From positions 27,261,604 to 27,325,603 of the forward strand of contig VZSR01000520.1 of assembly GCA_013398615.1 (NCBI GenBank): DNA of 64,000 nt, in the 5' to 3' direction. The notes beneath the pieces are model-generated. The model made no database searches. It had not been told where the DNA came from and saw only the letters and a program-made list of their open reading frames with translations. Origin of the DNA: Brachypodius melanocephalos (Eukaryota > Chordata > Aves > Passeriformes > Pycnonotidae). A program made the translations under genes and the position numbers. This document shows positions 25,330-38,100 of this stretch, one piece after another (within the stretch, counting starts at the first letter, position 1; each line of letters opens with the position of its first letter).

Positions 25330-26100
25330 GAGAATAGACCTCTCGTCGCCGGCCTGGCCCTGCCCCACAGCCCCGCCCCCCGCTCGGTGGTCCCGCCCCG
25401 GCTGCTCCCCCCGTTCTGGGGAGGTTGGTCCGGCCCCGCGCGCTTCCGCCTCGCGCCGGGCCTGGTTCCGGTGTCCGCCCTGCGGCCCCTCCCGCCGCCG
25501 CCGCCGCCGCCGCCGCGATGGTGCCGCTGTGGCGGTCCCGCTGCCTCGGCCGCGCGCTGGGCCGCTCGCTGCGCGCCCTCCGACAGGTACGGCCCGCGGG
25601 CACGGGCTGCGGGGAGCGGGGCAGCGAGGGAGGGCGGCGGCTGGGCGGGCGAGGTCGGCGGCGCCAAGGGCACCGGGACGCGTCCCCTGCTGTCTGGCGC
25701 TCGGCACCGCCGCCCCGGGGACACGGCAGGGCCGGGCACAGGAAGGGGCCGGCGAGGCTGCCCCGCCGGCAGGGGCTGCGGTGGGCGCGGCGCTGCCCCT
25801 TCCCAGCGGGTGCCGCTGCCCCGCTGCCGCCCGGCCCGGCCTGGCCCGGCCCGGCCCGGCGGGAAAGGCGGCGGCGCGGCGGCACCGGGCAGAGCTGGCC
25901 GGCGGGAAGGGCTTCCCAATGGCCCCGCTCTCGGGCCCCGCCGGGCCCGCCTGTCGGTGGCTGTAGCATTTGGGGCCCTCGCTGTTGGCAGCCACCGGCC
26001 TGCGCTGACAGAGACTGCCCCAGCCGGGGTGCGCCCGGTGCAGGGACGGCAACAAACCGGTGTGCGGTTTGTTGTTTAGGTTCTCTGCTCGGTTTTCAGG
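25330..26100 (+). promoter_or_regulatory. DLST: DLST CpG-island promoter
   Basis: The sequence is strongly GC- and CpG-rich and covers the 5' untranslated region, exon 1 and the start of intron 1 of DLST. GC boxes of the Sp1 type are visible at about 25371-25381 (CCCCGCCCCCC) and 25392-25399. An ETS-type CTTCCG lies near 25443, a motif common in promoters of nuclear genes for mitochondrial proteins. No TATA box sits at a sensible distance. Long frames on the minus strand here (for example 25258-26241) are GC-rich artefacts. Confidence 0.75.
25492..25516 (+). repeat. (CCG)8 trinucleotide run in the DLST 5' UTR
   Basis: Eight uninterrupted CCG units end two bases before the DLST start codon. 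Such runs are length-variable and can affect translation when they lie in a 5' UTR. Confidence 0.9.
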
Positions 26101-29100
26101 GCAGTCATGCAACCGCTGTAAACGGCGGTAACCTCTTCTGGCTGCAGCGTGGGCTGAGCGAGCCCAGTAGCTGCTTAACCCTGGGGCTGCCCTTGGCCGG
26201 CTGGGTCCTGTCGTTCGGTGACTGCTCCACACATCTTCCATTTAAATAGCAAACATGCTCAGCTTCGTGTGCACACACATAAATGTGCATACCTACAGGA
26301 TGAGAAAGATCACTTCTCTTCCAGTGACCAGCTAGAGTCTAAAAGCATGAGACTTGATTTTAGACATCCTGTAAACGTAGGCGACCAAGTGTTGACAGCC
26401 GATTGTAACGTAATGACACGTTTGTGTTTATAAATATGTGTGTATACATGTAAAACTGTGTTATGAACAACTTACAAGTAACTGTGTAGTTACAATTTGT
26501 TATATCTATATGTAGAGACAAATTGATTATAATGCAGTTTAAACAATCTTGTTAAAATGGCATTTTAGCAGTATTTACACTTTGTCAGCTCTCAGTGATG
26601 CTGTGTAATTATACAGAACAGAGAAGTCAGATGGAGTATTCAAACGTTTTACAAAACTAGTCTGAAAATTAGGAAGTTTTAGGCTGAATGCTATTTAACC
26701 TGTTAGATGTACTGGAAAAGTTATAGAATTGGTTTGGTTTCCATTTGAGCAGTGATACAGAAAGTAAATTTTGATTATGATGGTTATTATTTATGATTAT
26801 GATACAGGCTTTTTGGAGAGATAGAAAGAAATTCCAGAACTTCGCAAACCTCTGATGGCAGAACTGAGAACAGTACAAAATTCAGAAGTGGAGGATTGAA
26901 TGGGAGAAGAGTGGAGTTAGTGAGGGTGAGGAAAGGTTTACTGGATTTTGACTGTAGAAAAAGAAAAGGTCCTGAACTCAAGTAGAAACCATGAATGTGT
27001 ATCACTAGCCTGTAGCGAGTCAGGGCAGGGGCAGGCAGATGTTGAAGAATACGTGAAAAAGTCCAGAGAAGAGCTAGTCTGGAAAAGATTGGTTTCATCA
27101 GGAGCAGTGTAAAATGCTTTGAGAATCAAATCCTTCCGTTTATCTGGGCAGGAGTTCTTAAAGAGCCTTTCGTCCCTGTTTGATCTTCCCCTCACGCTGG
27201 AGAAGTTCTGAGCCTGTTATCTTAGTAACAGTATCCTTCCCCACTCAGCATTGTTATCTCCATCCCGTCTTGGCATCTGCCCTCCCATGCTGTGTATAAT
27301 TGGTGTGATACCACGAAAGCCATGCGGTGAGGCTTTCACATGTAGCAGTGGTTTGTTCTCATTGTGGTTGAAGCAGCAGCTGCTTTGCTCTCATGAAGCC
27401 ATAGCTGAAGGAACAATTGCTGCTTTGCCTGTTGTTGGAGCTGCACAGCACTGGCTTTCTGGTTTGCCTCCATTGAAATGAGCTGCCCTGTCAAGTTCAT
27501 CAGATTCCTTACCTGAACTGGGCCCTCACTGTTGGTATACAGGCCGTTGCTTTAGCTGATGTATTCCATCATTTATTTCAGTGTGTAGTGACCTTCTGGA
27601 AGGTGATAGCTTCTTGAAAGGTGTGGCTTGGGGCAGTGCATGCCAGGGTCACTTTGATGTAATAACAGTTAAAAAACAATTCTGAGAAGTCATGTGAAAC
27701 GAGAGGGAAATATTAATCACTTGGTACATGAGTCAATGGTTAATTAGACCAAGACTTCTTTCCCCAAGTGAAGACTGTCTGTTTAAAGTGACCCAAAGTG
27801 CTAATGCCAGGTAGCAAAACTGAAATATTTCCATTCTCACTGAAAAAGCTCCAGTAGAAGGCAGAGGGCAGATTTAGCCAAGTGATCCAGGAACAAATGC
27901 AATCAAAATGATTCCTTCAGGAAAAAAAGGGAACAGGAAGCAGCCCTGTCAGGTGTCTCCTGAAGCTGCATGTTCATCTCTGAGGTGCTGTAGTTAAGAG
28001 ATAGACACACAGCAGTTCTGCAGAATATAAGCCAGAGAAGTCACTGTATCTTTTATTAGTGGCTTCCTCCTCACATTAAGCTCTTTACCTAATTTCTTAA
28101 CCTAAAAGTCAAAGGGTAAAGTGATACCAATTTTCCCTTAATTTTGCTGCAGTTGTAGAACACAGACTTCACACCACTGATGGAAGAGAACTGCAGATGT
28201 GTTTTCTTACAGCAATTTATTTTAGGATAAGCCTTCTAAACTTTCCTTTTTGTTTTAACTCCGCAGTATACTGGTCCTGAGCAAATAAAGTTGTCTGGTT
28301 TTGCTTCAGTCTGAGGCTGTTCCTTTCTTAACAATTTATTGTCTGGCGTGCTAGGAATGTCTTTAACCACTTTTTTTAATAAAACACCCAGGGAAACATT
28401 AATGGATAGAGGGGAACTCAGGTCGCTTGATACTCAATTTGTGATTGACTCCATGCTATCTGGGACACTACAGAAAGTGGGGAAAAATGTGATCAGTACA
28501 GAGTGCTGAGGATTGTATTGCTCTAGACAGCTGACCTGCTGGAGTTAAGCTGGAGTTAGTCTTACTGACCCTGGCTTGGAGCTGGCTCTACACAAACCAG
28601 ATCTGAATTAGCAGAGGCCAGTGCTGCAGCAAGATTAGGCATTGGGGCTTTCAAGATGACTCTACAAAGTCTGCACAGTGCTTCCTGCTTTCCCTGAGCC
28701 AGCCAGACTTGGGGCAGAGGCTCCAGCAGGCCCCACCAGAAGCCAGTTTTTGCAGGACTCTTGGTTCAGGATCATTGATCCCTGCAGTGAACTGGCAAGC
28801 AGGGTAGCTGCATGGTGTTGTGCTGGAGCTTAGCAGCAAGTCAGACTGGCTGCCTGCATCTTTGGCCCAGGTAATCATAACCCTGTTGATTAAGGTAATC
28901 ATAAGCCCATTGATCATTGAGTTCACCCTGTTAATATCCAACAAGTCAAATCCATTTATAAGCTTGGATAATTAAACCACCAAGGGCTTGATTCCAGGCC
29001 TGTTAATAATCTTGATATGAAGTGTTCACTGAATATGTTTTTGTATGCTGCAGCTGTCCTGTCGATGGTATGCCAAGCTTAAGAATATTGTTGGTCTTTG

Positions 29101-32100
29101 GTGTCAGTGTTGTCTTGCCACACAGCTCCTAAAATTATTTTGATATTTAAAGTCAGTTATATCCCATCCAGCTTGCTTTGCTGAAGCTGAAATCAGGACT
29201 TGTATGCAAACTTCACTTCAGATGCTGAAAGTGTGAAGGAAATCTAACTTTTACTTTAGCTGCTGGTTAAGAGTGCTTTGAGCTCTTGAGTTGCTGTTGT
29301 TTTAAGCTAGTCAAGTGTATTTCAGTTGTGGTTATGGTGCTATTTTCCTGTTGCTTTTAAAGAGCTCTTAGCTTCTCCAATCCCGCAGGCTTGATGTGAA
29401 AGAAATATGTAATCACAGTAGGGGAAGTAACTGGAATATTTTGAAATGTCTTCTACTTTTGAGCATTGTTATGCTGAGAGCTAGGGGTGCAGTCAATGAT
29501 TACAAAGGTATGAAGTGAAACATCAGAGAATGTGGAATTCCTGGCTAACTGACAGCAGTAGAAATTTTGGCACTGAGAGGAATTCTGGTCTTCTGAAGTT
29601 CAAAGGCTCCATAGCTTTAGAAAAAAAAATTTAAAAACCCTAGATGCTGCATTCATGACTGTAGGAGTAAACATCATGGGATGTTTTTTAATCATATCCA
29701 GTAGCTACCCTTTAACTTCTCATTCATAACAAAAATTATTGAAAATCTGTTCTTTCTTAAAAAGGAAAGTGTGCATGAGAAGGTCAAAACTTCTGGATCC
29801 AGAACAGGAAAACAAAAGCATCAAATTTAACATCACTGCATCATAAAGCACCCTGGGAGGAGACAAAGGATAGAGAAGAGCATAGGTGCTCTCCTGCTGT
29901 AGCACACTGTGGGAAAGTGGCATGCCTGCAGACTGGAGCATGGGAATGGCGGGTCCTGTGTCTGATTCAGATCTCAGGGAAAAACCTAAAGTCCTTCGAG
30001 GATGGGTTTGTCTTCTTGCAATACTGATACATCCTCTTCTCTCTGACAGGGGAACTGTACTCTGGCAAGATGCCCTTTGTCTGGTGAGTCTTAACTTTTA
30101 TTTCATTTCAGGCTACCTAGAAAAGAACAGAACAGAACTGATGATGGAGGTTGGTAATAGGTCTGATTGGGGTTTATTTCTATCAGTCATGTAGTGAAGA
30201 AGCAGTGGAATGAGCTAAGTTTCCATGGGAGTGCCTCCTTTGCCTGAGGTACATGCTGCCTGATCCGTTTGGCTCGGGTGAAGATTTCACAGCAGCAGCT
30301 CAGTGTATTTCAAGCATTGCAGTGCTTGAAGCACATGCTGTTGCAGAGCTGTAGCTCTCTAATAGACTCCTTTGAAAATGATGGGTGAATATTTAGTGAC
30401 CTGTCAAATCTAGTGTGCCTGCGAGCTCCACTTCAGTGCTTAAACTGGTTTTCCTTAGAGCACTGTTTTTTTCTAGCTGTACTGTGTTTATATAGCATTA
30501 CTTCACTCACTTCTGATTCCACTTTGAAAAAACAGTTAAATCTGCTTATCTTTTTTTGGTCTCTAGAGTTCCAATATCAACTATTTAACAGGGGATGGTG
30601 TAGAAATTGTGTTGCTGTTTTAAAAAATAAGGTGGGGAAATGGTTCTTCCTTTTGGCATTGTGTAATTGAGATAATTATGTTCTCCAGTTACTATGCTGA
30701 CTCTCTTTAAGATCAGTCTGGAAATCTGCCCAGTGCCCTATAAGAGACAAAGGACAGGAGTTCAGTTCATATAAAAATTGCAGTGTCAGGGCATGTGAGG
30801 AGTGTGGGAAGGGGACAGTGGGGTATGTGAAACTAGGAAGCTGTGCAAGTATTTCCTTGTTGCGAGTTTAGGAAAATAATTTCTCTGGACAGGGAGTGTG
30901 CAGAGAAGAGGTGTGATGGTGGCTCGTTACTCTACCCTACACCCTCTTTTTAGTCCTTTTTTTCCTCCTTAGCTGTTGCTGCAACTGTGAGGCTACCTGG
31001 GGGTGCCTCTTACAGGGCTGATACCTTGCTCCTACCCTTCATATGGGTGTGGATAACTCAGCAGTCCTGGAGGTGGTTCCTCATAGCTTTCCTGATTTTG
31101 CTCTGAGAGGGGTAGCTGCTCTTTGTTTGCTCTTTTCAAAGTTATCCTTATTAGCTTTGTTGTCAATCTATAACTGTTTTCCCCATCCCTATAAATCTAG
31201 ATGAAGATAAGACCACTGTTCTTGGCAAGCTCTGGGCAGATTTGATGGCACTGAGGTGTCTGTTCATGGATATTCCCCATTTGGTCCCAAACTTCTTTCA
31301 GAGTGGGCAGTGGTGTCCTCTGCCACCTTTTATCTGACAGGGATACTTGAGGGCTGGACAGCTGGATAGTGATGCTATGGGTAATTCCTTTCTCATTCAC
31401 AGGTGTGTCTGGGAGCCAAGGACTGGCTTACACAAACAGCAGGAAGCTTGTGTAAGTATCCACAGGAAAAGTGTCATGTGGGGAGACTGGGGCTGCTCTA
31501 GCCGTGATAAGATTTGAGGTCTGAGAAACAGAATATGGTTTGCTGTCATGAAATCCTTGTGCACATCATAGGAACATGGAGCTAGCCCTAAGAAAATCTA
31601 GATTTTGCAGGTTGGGAACTGAAAACAGGCTTTGTCTGCAACCAGATACTGAAGCAGGGAAGGGTCAGGAATGAGGAAACCAGTGATAAATGGATTTCTA
31701 CTCTTTAATTATCTGACTAGAGGTGTTGCTTGCTCTATGATGGTCTCCTGGGAGATTTTCTGTCAGGAGAAGTGGTGTCATTCACAGACCTGTTGTTCAC
31801 GTGTCGGCGTTTACGTTACTGAGGTGGTCTTATAAAAGTGTGTTTGGGGAAATAACCTTAAGAGTACATGCATAAAAGCCTGATATACCAGTTTGTTTGT
31901 ACAAAGTAGCCTGTGCTAGAGGAAATGCTAAAGCGTGTTTGTTGCAGTTTTCCAAATGTGATGTCAGTAGATATAAAAATCATCCTTTGGAATGACTGGG
32001 ATTGCCAGCTCCCTGTGAGGAAACATGGTGGAGGGAAATAGCTGGGTTTTGGATGTGTTGCCATAGGCAATTTATGGTGCTTTTCTCTCTTTTTTTTTGG

Positions 32101-35100
32101 AGCAATCTAACAACTTCTGTAGAGATGACAGTCCTAATCTGGAGGAAAAAAAATTGTTGCTTCACTAGTCTTGGGCATTGCATGGGCTGGCCGGGCCACC
32201 CTTTAATCAGTATTTAAACCGCAAGGGTTCTGTTGGGTTTTCTGTCTAAATTAAAATTCCATACATTAAAAATTCTCACTGAGTTTCCAAGAGCACTAAT
32301 GATGGTAGGATGTAATATTTCCTCTCTTACTGGATTGTTGCTGCTTGAACAGTAAGTAGGAATCATTTGGAACAAATACATCAGAACAGCCAAGCAGCCT
32401 TTCACATCAGTTAAGGAAATGTAAATTCTGTACTCGAGCTTACTGCTGGCAGCCTGCAGAGGAATGTTCTTGTGTGATCATACTTTTCTCTCTTTCTGCA
32501 GAGTAAATAGCTCCAATGTCTTCACTGTCCGCTTCTTCAGAACCTCTGCGGTACATAGTAAGTAAAAAGTCAGGAATTAGTGTGATGCTTCTTCTGCGAC
32601 CCCTTGCTGTCCTGCCAGCAGCTACCTTCCATCCTTGGTCAGGGCTCACTGCTGTCCTGCCATGTGTGCATGACTCAGGGTTTATATCCCCAGAGCCCTA
32701 AAGATTTTGTTTGGCATTCCTGTCACAATGTGGCTTTCAGTCAGATATGAATTTCTCTGGTGTTTAAATGTTGATCAGTGTTGAAGCAAGGAGACAGCAA
32801 TTGATGTCTGGTGGCCTACCCCCTTTAGCAGAGTTGTGATGACAAGAATGAAGCAATGCCGTAAATTTTTACCTCTGAATGCAGTCAAGTCTGTTTGTCT
32901 CTCTCAGGGGATGACGTGGTTACAGTGAACACACCAGCCTTTGCAGAGTCAGTCACAGAAGGAGATGTCAGGTGGGAGAAAGGTAAGCAATTACCTCTTC
33001 CCTGAAATTCTCATTGCTGTTACTGCTGTGTTGGATACCTTGGGGATGCATTACAGTTCACTGGATGACGTCCTGCTCTGTGCCTTTCAGTCTGTGATAA
33101 ATGAGGGATTTAATTGCAGCTCTCCTATGGGGTGAGGATTGCGGTTACTGCCTCATCACCTCTTTGTCAAGGGCAGTGTTGCATGAAGGGAGATGTCTAA
33201 GCTGGAATCAGACTCTTAACTGTACAGTAGATTGCTTGAGCTCGTCTTTTCTTTAAAAGTTGTGGAGAACTGGGATGAAAAATTATGGGTTAGTGTGGGA
33301 AACTGCTGTGGGTAAAGAGGGGAGGCTGGAGCACACCTCCCTCCTCACAGTGGTCTTCATATCTGTCATTCAGCTGTTGGAGACACAGTGGCGGAAGATG
33401 AAGTGGTGTGTGAGATTGAAACAGACAAGGTAGGAGTTTCTGGACCAAAACTTTTTCTAGTTCTGTAGCAGGTACCCTATATGGCTCCTCTCCTGCTAAG
33501 AGCTCCTAGAGCCTGCAGGGCCCTGACTGTGTCTCCTGCTCTCTTCATGGAGAAAAACCTTTCTCATCTAGTATGAAAACTTGCTGTGCCTTAAGTGAGA
33601 ATTACTGATAACCCTTACTCATCCATCTGATTAATCATCACTGGTGCTGATGTTTATTTGAGCTGTAATTCTACTTCTCCTTCCAGTCTGAGTTCTTTGG
33701 GTTTTGAAACCTGTTTGTGTTTAAACAAAGAAGAAATCTGCAAGCCATAGGTTGTCTTCAGATTGTTTTAAATTTAGGCTTTAAGTTTATCCACCCCTGA
33801 AAGGACTGTTAAGCCTTGAAGTTCTTGCTGAATTCTCTGCCGAATTCTGTTTTCAGCTTTGCTGTCAGGAAGGTGCTGGCAGTGGGTCAGTTCTTGACTG
33901 TACCCTGGAGATCAGGCTATACATTACACCACCAGCATCTCCTAAAGCTTCTAACTACTGGCACAAAATCCTAGTGGAGGGTGTGAAAAACTGGTGCAAA
34001 TAGTGTGAGACATGGCTGCTGTCTGTGCCAAATTGCAATGTGCACATATTGGCATCTTCTCTTGGTCACTTGTTCTCCAACAATGTTTGGGAGGATTTCA
34101 CTGATTTTCTTTTTTTCTTTCAGACATCAGTGCAAGTTCCAGCCCCAGCAGCTGGTGTGATTGAAGCCCTTCTGGTACCCGATGGTGGCAAAGTGGAAGG
34201 GGGGACACCTCTATTCAAACTCAGGAAAACTGGAGGTAAGTCAGACATGTATAACTTGCATAGGCCTATGTGTTTCCCCCATTTTTTTTTCTGAAGATGA
34301 AAGCAAAACATTTAGAGGGATCCTGAGAGAGAAATAATTCCTCCATCTGCCTCTGTAACTGGAAGAAAATGCTCCTATTCTGTGGTCCATTAGAAAAGTA
34401 TCATTGTATTCCTTCTGAGGGGATCTTCCCTTTTGTTCCCTTTGGAGGAGACTGAGCTCTTAGCTATAAATAGTTGAGAATTCCCCTAATTCCCTTCTAT
34501 GCCCTCTTCTCTGTAGCATCCAGCCTACTCCAGTGAGGAGGTCAAGGCTGTTGATAAATAAAACACTTCAATAATGGCTTTCTCTTGTGGTGACTTCTGT
34601 CAGCTCAGTAGTGCTGAGAACATAAAGGCACTCTACCTGAGGGTTTACTTTTGTTAGGTTGGTTGGACTCACAGATCTCTGCCACTGGAAGCTAGTTCCC
34701 TTGCCATGCTTCTTCCTTGTCTTTCAGCTGCTCCTGCCAAGGCTAAACCAGCAGCAGCCCCTCCTCCTCCTGCAGCCCCTGAACCTGTAGCTGCACCTGC
34801 TCCTCCCCCTGCTGCAGCACCAATTCCCACTACAATGCCACCAGTGCCACCTGTGTCAACTCAGCCCATCGACAGCAAACCAGGTGAGGCAACAGCCATT
34901 TGTTCCTGTTCTCGAGTGTCTCTTCTTTGGGGGAGAGTGTGTAAGGTTAAACACTCCAAACAGAGGCATTTATGGTGATGGCCTCCCGCAGTATTGCCCT
35001 GCATGCTCTAGACTGGATTGCTCAGCTATGCCTGGAACCTTCCCAGCCTAATTCAGGGCTGCTTCCACACTGTGTTGCTTAAGCAAGGAGCTGAAATGTG

Positions 35101-38100
35101 CTTTCTACCTCAGGGCTTTTTCTACCTGGCTTCTGTTTTTGACTGATGTGTTTTTTACCCTCAGTGTCTGCTGTGAAGCCGGCTGCAGCCCCAGTAGCAG
35201 CCCCTCCTGGGGAGGCAGTGCCCACCAAAGGTGCCAGATCAGAGCATAGGGTAAGCTGTGGGAGCAGGGGCCTTGCCTGCACTTCTGTTGCTAGGTGATA
35301 ATCTCTGGCATAAGCCTTCAGCTTTCCGGATGTGTCCATATCCACCTGTACACACCCAGCTCAGTAGAACTGTGACAGGTGGGAAAATTCTCTGCATGAG
35401 GGAACCACTTACGAGTGGTGTGAAGGAAGAGCCTGGACCAATCTGGCATGGGTCTTTTCTAGGCAAAAGTCTTGTCTTGAGCTCTGCTGACTCAGGACAG
35501 AAGGACTCAGCATGATCTGCTTGGTTTGTTCACAAGCCCTCAGCAAAGGGTTGAGGCTGCTGAAACTGCCTTCTGCATTCTTAAGAGAGCATGGTTGAGC
35601 AACCTGCTTTTTTAGCAGTCCTGCTCTTCTCACGTTAGCCACGTGGAAAGCTATGCATGCTTGGAGGTCTTGAGGAATGCAGGGGTTAGAAGTAGCTATA
35701 CTGTGATGCATTTCAGCACTGCTTTTCAAGTGAACTGTGTGTTGAGCTGAGCAGTGAAATAAACTCCTCAGCCCATTGTGTGCCTGACCTAGAGTGAAAA
35801 CCTTGGCCCTACGCATCTAGTCAATCAGATGGCAAGACAAGGGCCTTTTGGGTTTTTTGTGCTTTTTTGCCCTTGGATGAGCTTGAGGCAGCTTCTCTTT
35901 ACACCTTTTTAATTTGCAGGTGAAAATGAATAGGATGCGTCAGCGTATTGCACAGCGGCTGAAGGAGGCTCAGAATACTTGTGCCATGCTGACCACTTTC
36001 AATGAGATCGATATGAGGTGAGGAGCAAACCTCTTTTTCCCTTTAGAGTAGAAACAGGTGAAGGCAGTCATCTTTAAATAGCAGTCAAAACCTTGCAAAT
36101 TTTCCTAGGAGAGATTGGCAACATATCTTTTGGGATCTCTTTCTTAAGTGTGTACCACAGTCTGCACAGCTTCTTCAGGACCATGTTGGTGTTGTGGTAT
36201 GAGAGGGTACATAGCTTCTTAACATCCTGTCATTCCTTGGGAGCCATCTGCTATTTGTGATAGGAGTAGTCTCTGGTTCCTCTTCTGTGGGCTTTTTGGT
36301 GGAAGACTGGTGAATGTTGAGCAGAAGACCAGAAGGGGCTAGTATCTCTTGTATCTAATGGCTGTTAGAAGACAGCAAGATGTACCATCTGCTTTCTGCC
36401 ACTCCACCAGATTACTACTTTGGGAGATATTTAACTTCCAGTGAGTTAGTTCTCCAGGGCTCATCAGCCTTTCAGGTGAGCATTGCTTAGGCTTAAGGCC
36501 TTTGCTGTCAGATGGTATGGCTTTCCAGAGACAGACCAGCATCCTTCCCCATCCTCTCAAGCAGGTGGGGGGCTCCTGACTCAAGTGTTTGCATGCACTG
36601 AGCACACTAATGTCTTTGCAGGGTGGGCAGCTTATGTTACAGTGCATTAAGGGGAAATTGTGCTCAAATCAAATTGCCTCATGAAATCCTATGCTGCTCC
36701 TTAAGACAAAACATGTAAATATTTGGGTCTCAGAACAATAAGGCTGGCAAAATAGTCTTTATTGGAGGGAAGTGCAGCAGCTTTATCTCCTCTCAGAGGC
36801 TCATTGAGGTGTCGCTTTACCCCAGCCTGGGGCTCTCATTGCATCTGGTAATGTGGTTTGGATTGATTACTGTGAAGTTGATTCGTGAAGACCTGTGCTG
36901 GGCCTCCTGCTTCCCACGAGGGTCAGTGTCTGAAAGGAGGCTTTAATGAGCCAGTTCCATAGCAAGCAGCATCCTCATTGCTGCAGTCCTTGTGTCTTGG
37001 GAGGCACTAATGTCTTTGGGCGGTAATCCTAACCCTAAACAAGGTTAGGTGCAGGAAAACAAACACTCTAAACCATGGAAAATTCTGCTCCTTGGTGAAA
37101 CTGTCTCTTCAAAGACTCAAGGTCTCTGAAGGGGGAAGGGATGAACCATGCAATTCCATAGCATCTGATATTAGCCTGGAATAGGCAGAACTTGTAAACA
37201 CAGCTTGGTTGATGTTTTGTAAATTGCCTCAATTTTGATTAATAGAAACAGTGGGAAAACATGATTTGTCTGGTAAGAGCTGTGGGTGGACTGGCACCCA
37301 CTACCACAGCACCTGGGAAAATTCCTTTCATATTCACTCAACTCCCAAAGCCAGAGAGTTGGGTACAAAAGTGATGTTGTGCTGTCTGGTGCTGAATTTG
37401 CAGAGTGATTGAGGTCTTTTCCTTTGATCACTTTGATTTCATTTCATGCCTGTTTATTGCTTTTGGCATTTCTTGTTTTTTCATCCTTCTATGTCAGCCC
37501 AGCCACACATGCGTTTGCTGTCTGTGGTGCCACACTGGTATGAGCACTGGTGTCTCCAGAGAATAGGTGGCAACATCAGGCCTGAACAGGAAATATGCCA
37601 TGCTCCATCTTGCTTCTGTGCCTGGCAGTGTGGGTCTTGCAGGTTTACCCTGGCTATGGAGTTTGTGGTCCAGGACCAGTTTCCATTTGATTCTTAGAGC
37701 CATGTTCAGTACCTATGATACATGAAGGGTTTTGCAGCAGACTGGAGGTTTCCCACTTGCTGGTGCAGATTTGCACGCTTGGGGCTGGCACTGAAATCTG
37801 TTATAGAGTGAGAGAACAGTGTTTTCTAGGACTTCCCCTTTACTAGCATTATTGTGTGTTTCACAGCAACATCCGGGAGATGAGAACTGTACACAAGGAT
37901 ACCTTTCTGAAAAAGCACAACCTGAAGCTAGGTTTCATGTCAGCTTTTGTAAAAGCTGCAGCCTTTGCTCTGCAGGACCAGCCTGTTGTGAATGCAGGTG
38001 AGTGGTGACCCTTGCTGGTGACTTGCATGTCTAGGCAACATGGCACAATGGGGGAAGGCAAATGGCCAAGTCCATGGCAGGAGTAGTAGCTTGGAGAAGC

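Noticed and set aside
25258..26241. 327-codon minus-strand frame and several 200+ codon frames over the DLST promoter
   Set aside because: They lie in a CpG island, where stop codons are rare on both strands. The composition is Arg/Pro/Ala/Gly only, and the true exon 1 of DLST explains the coding signal.
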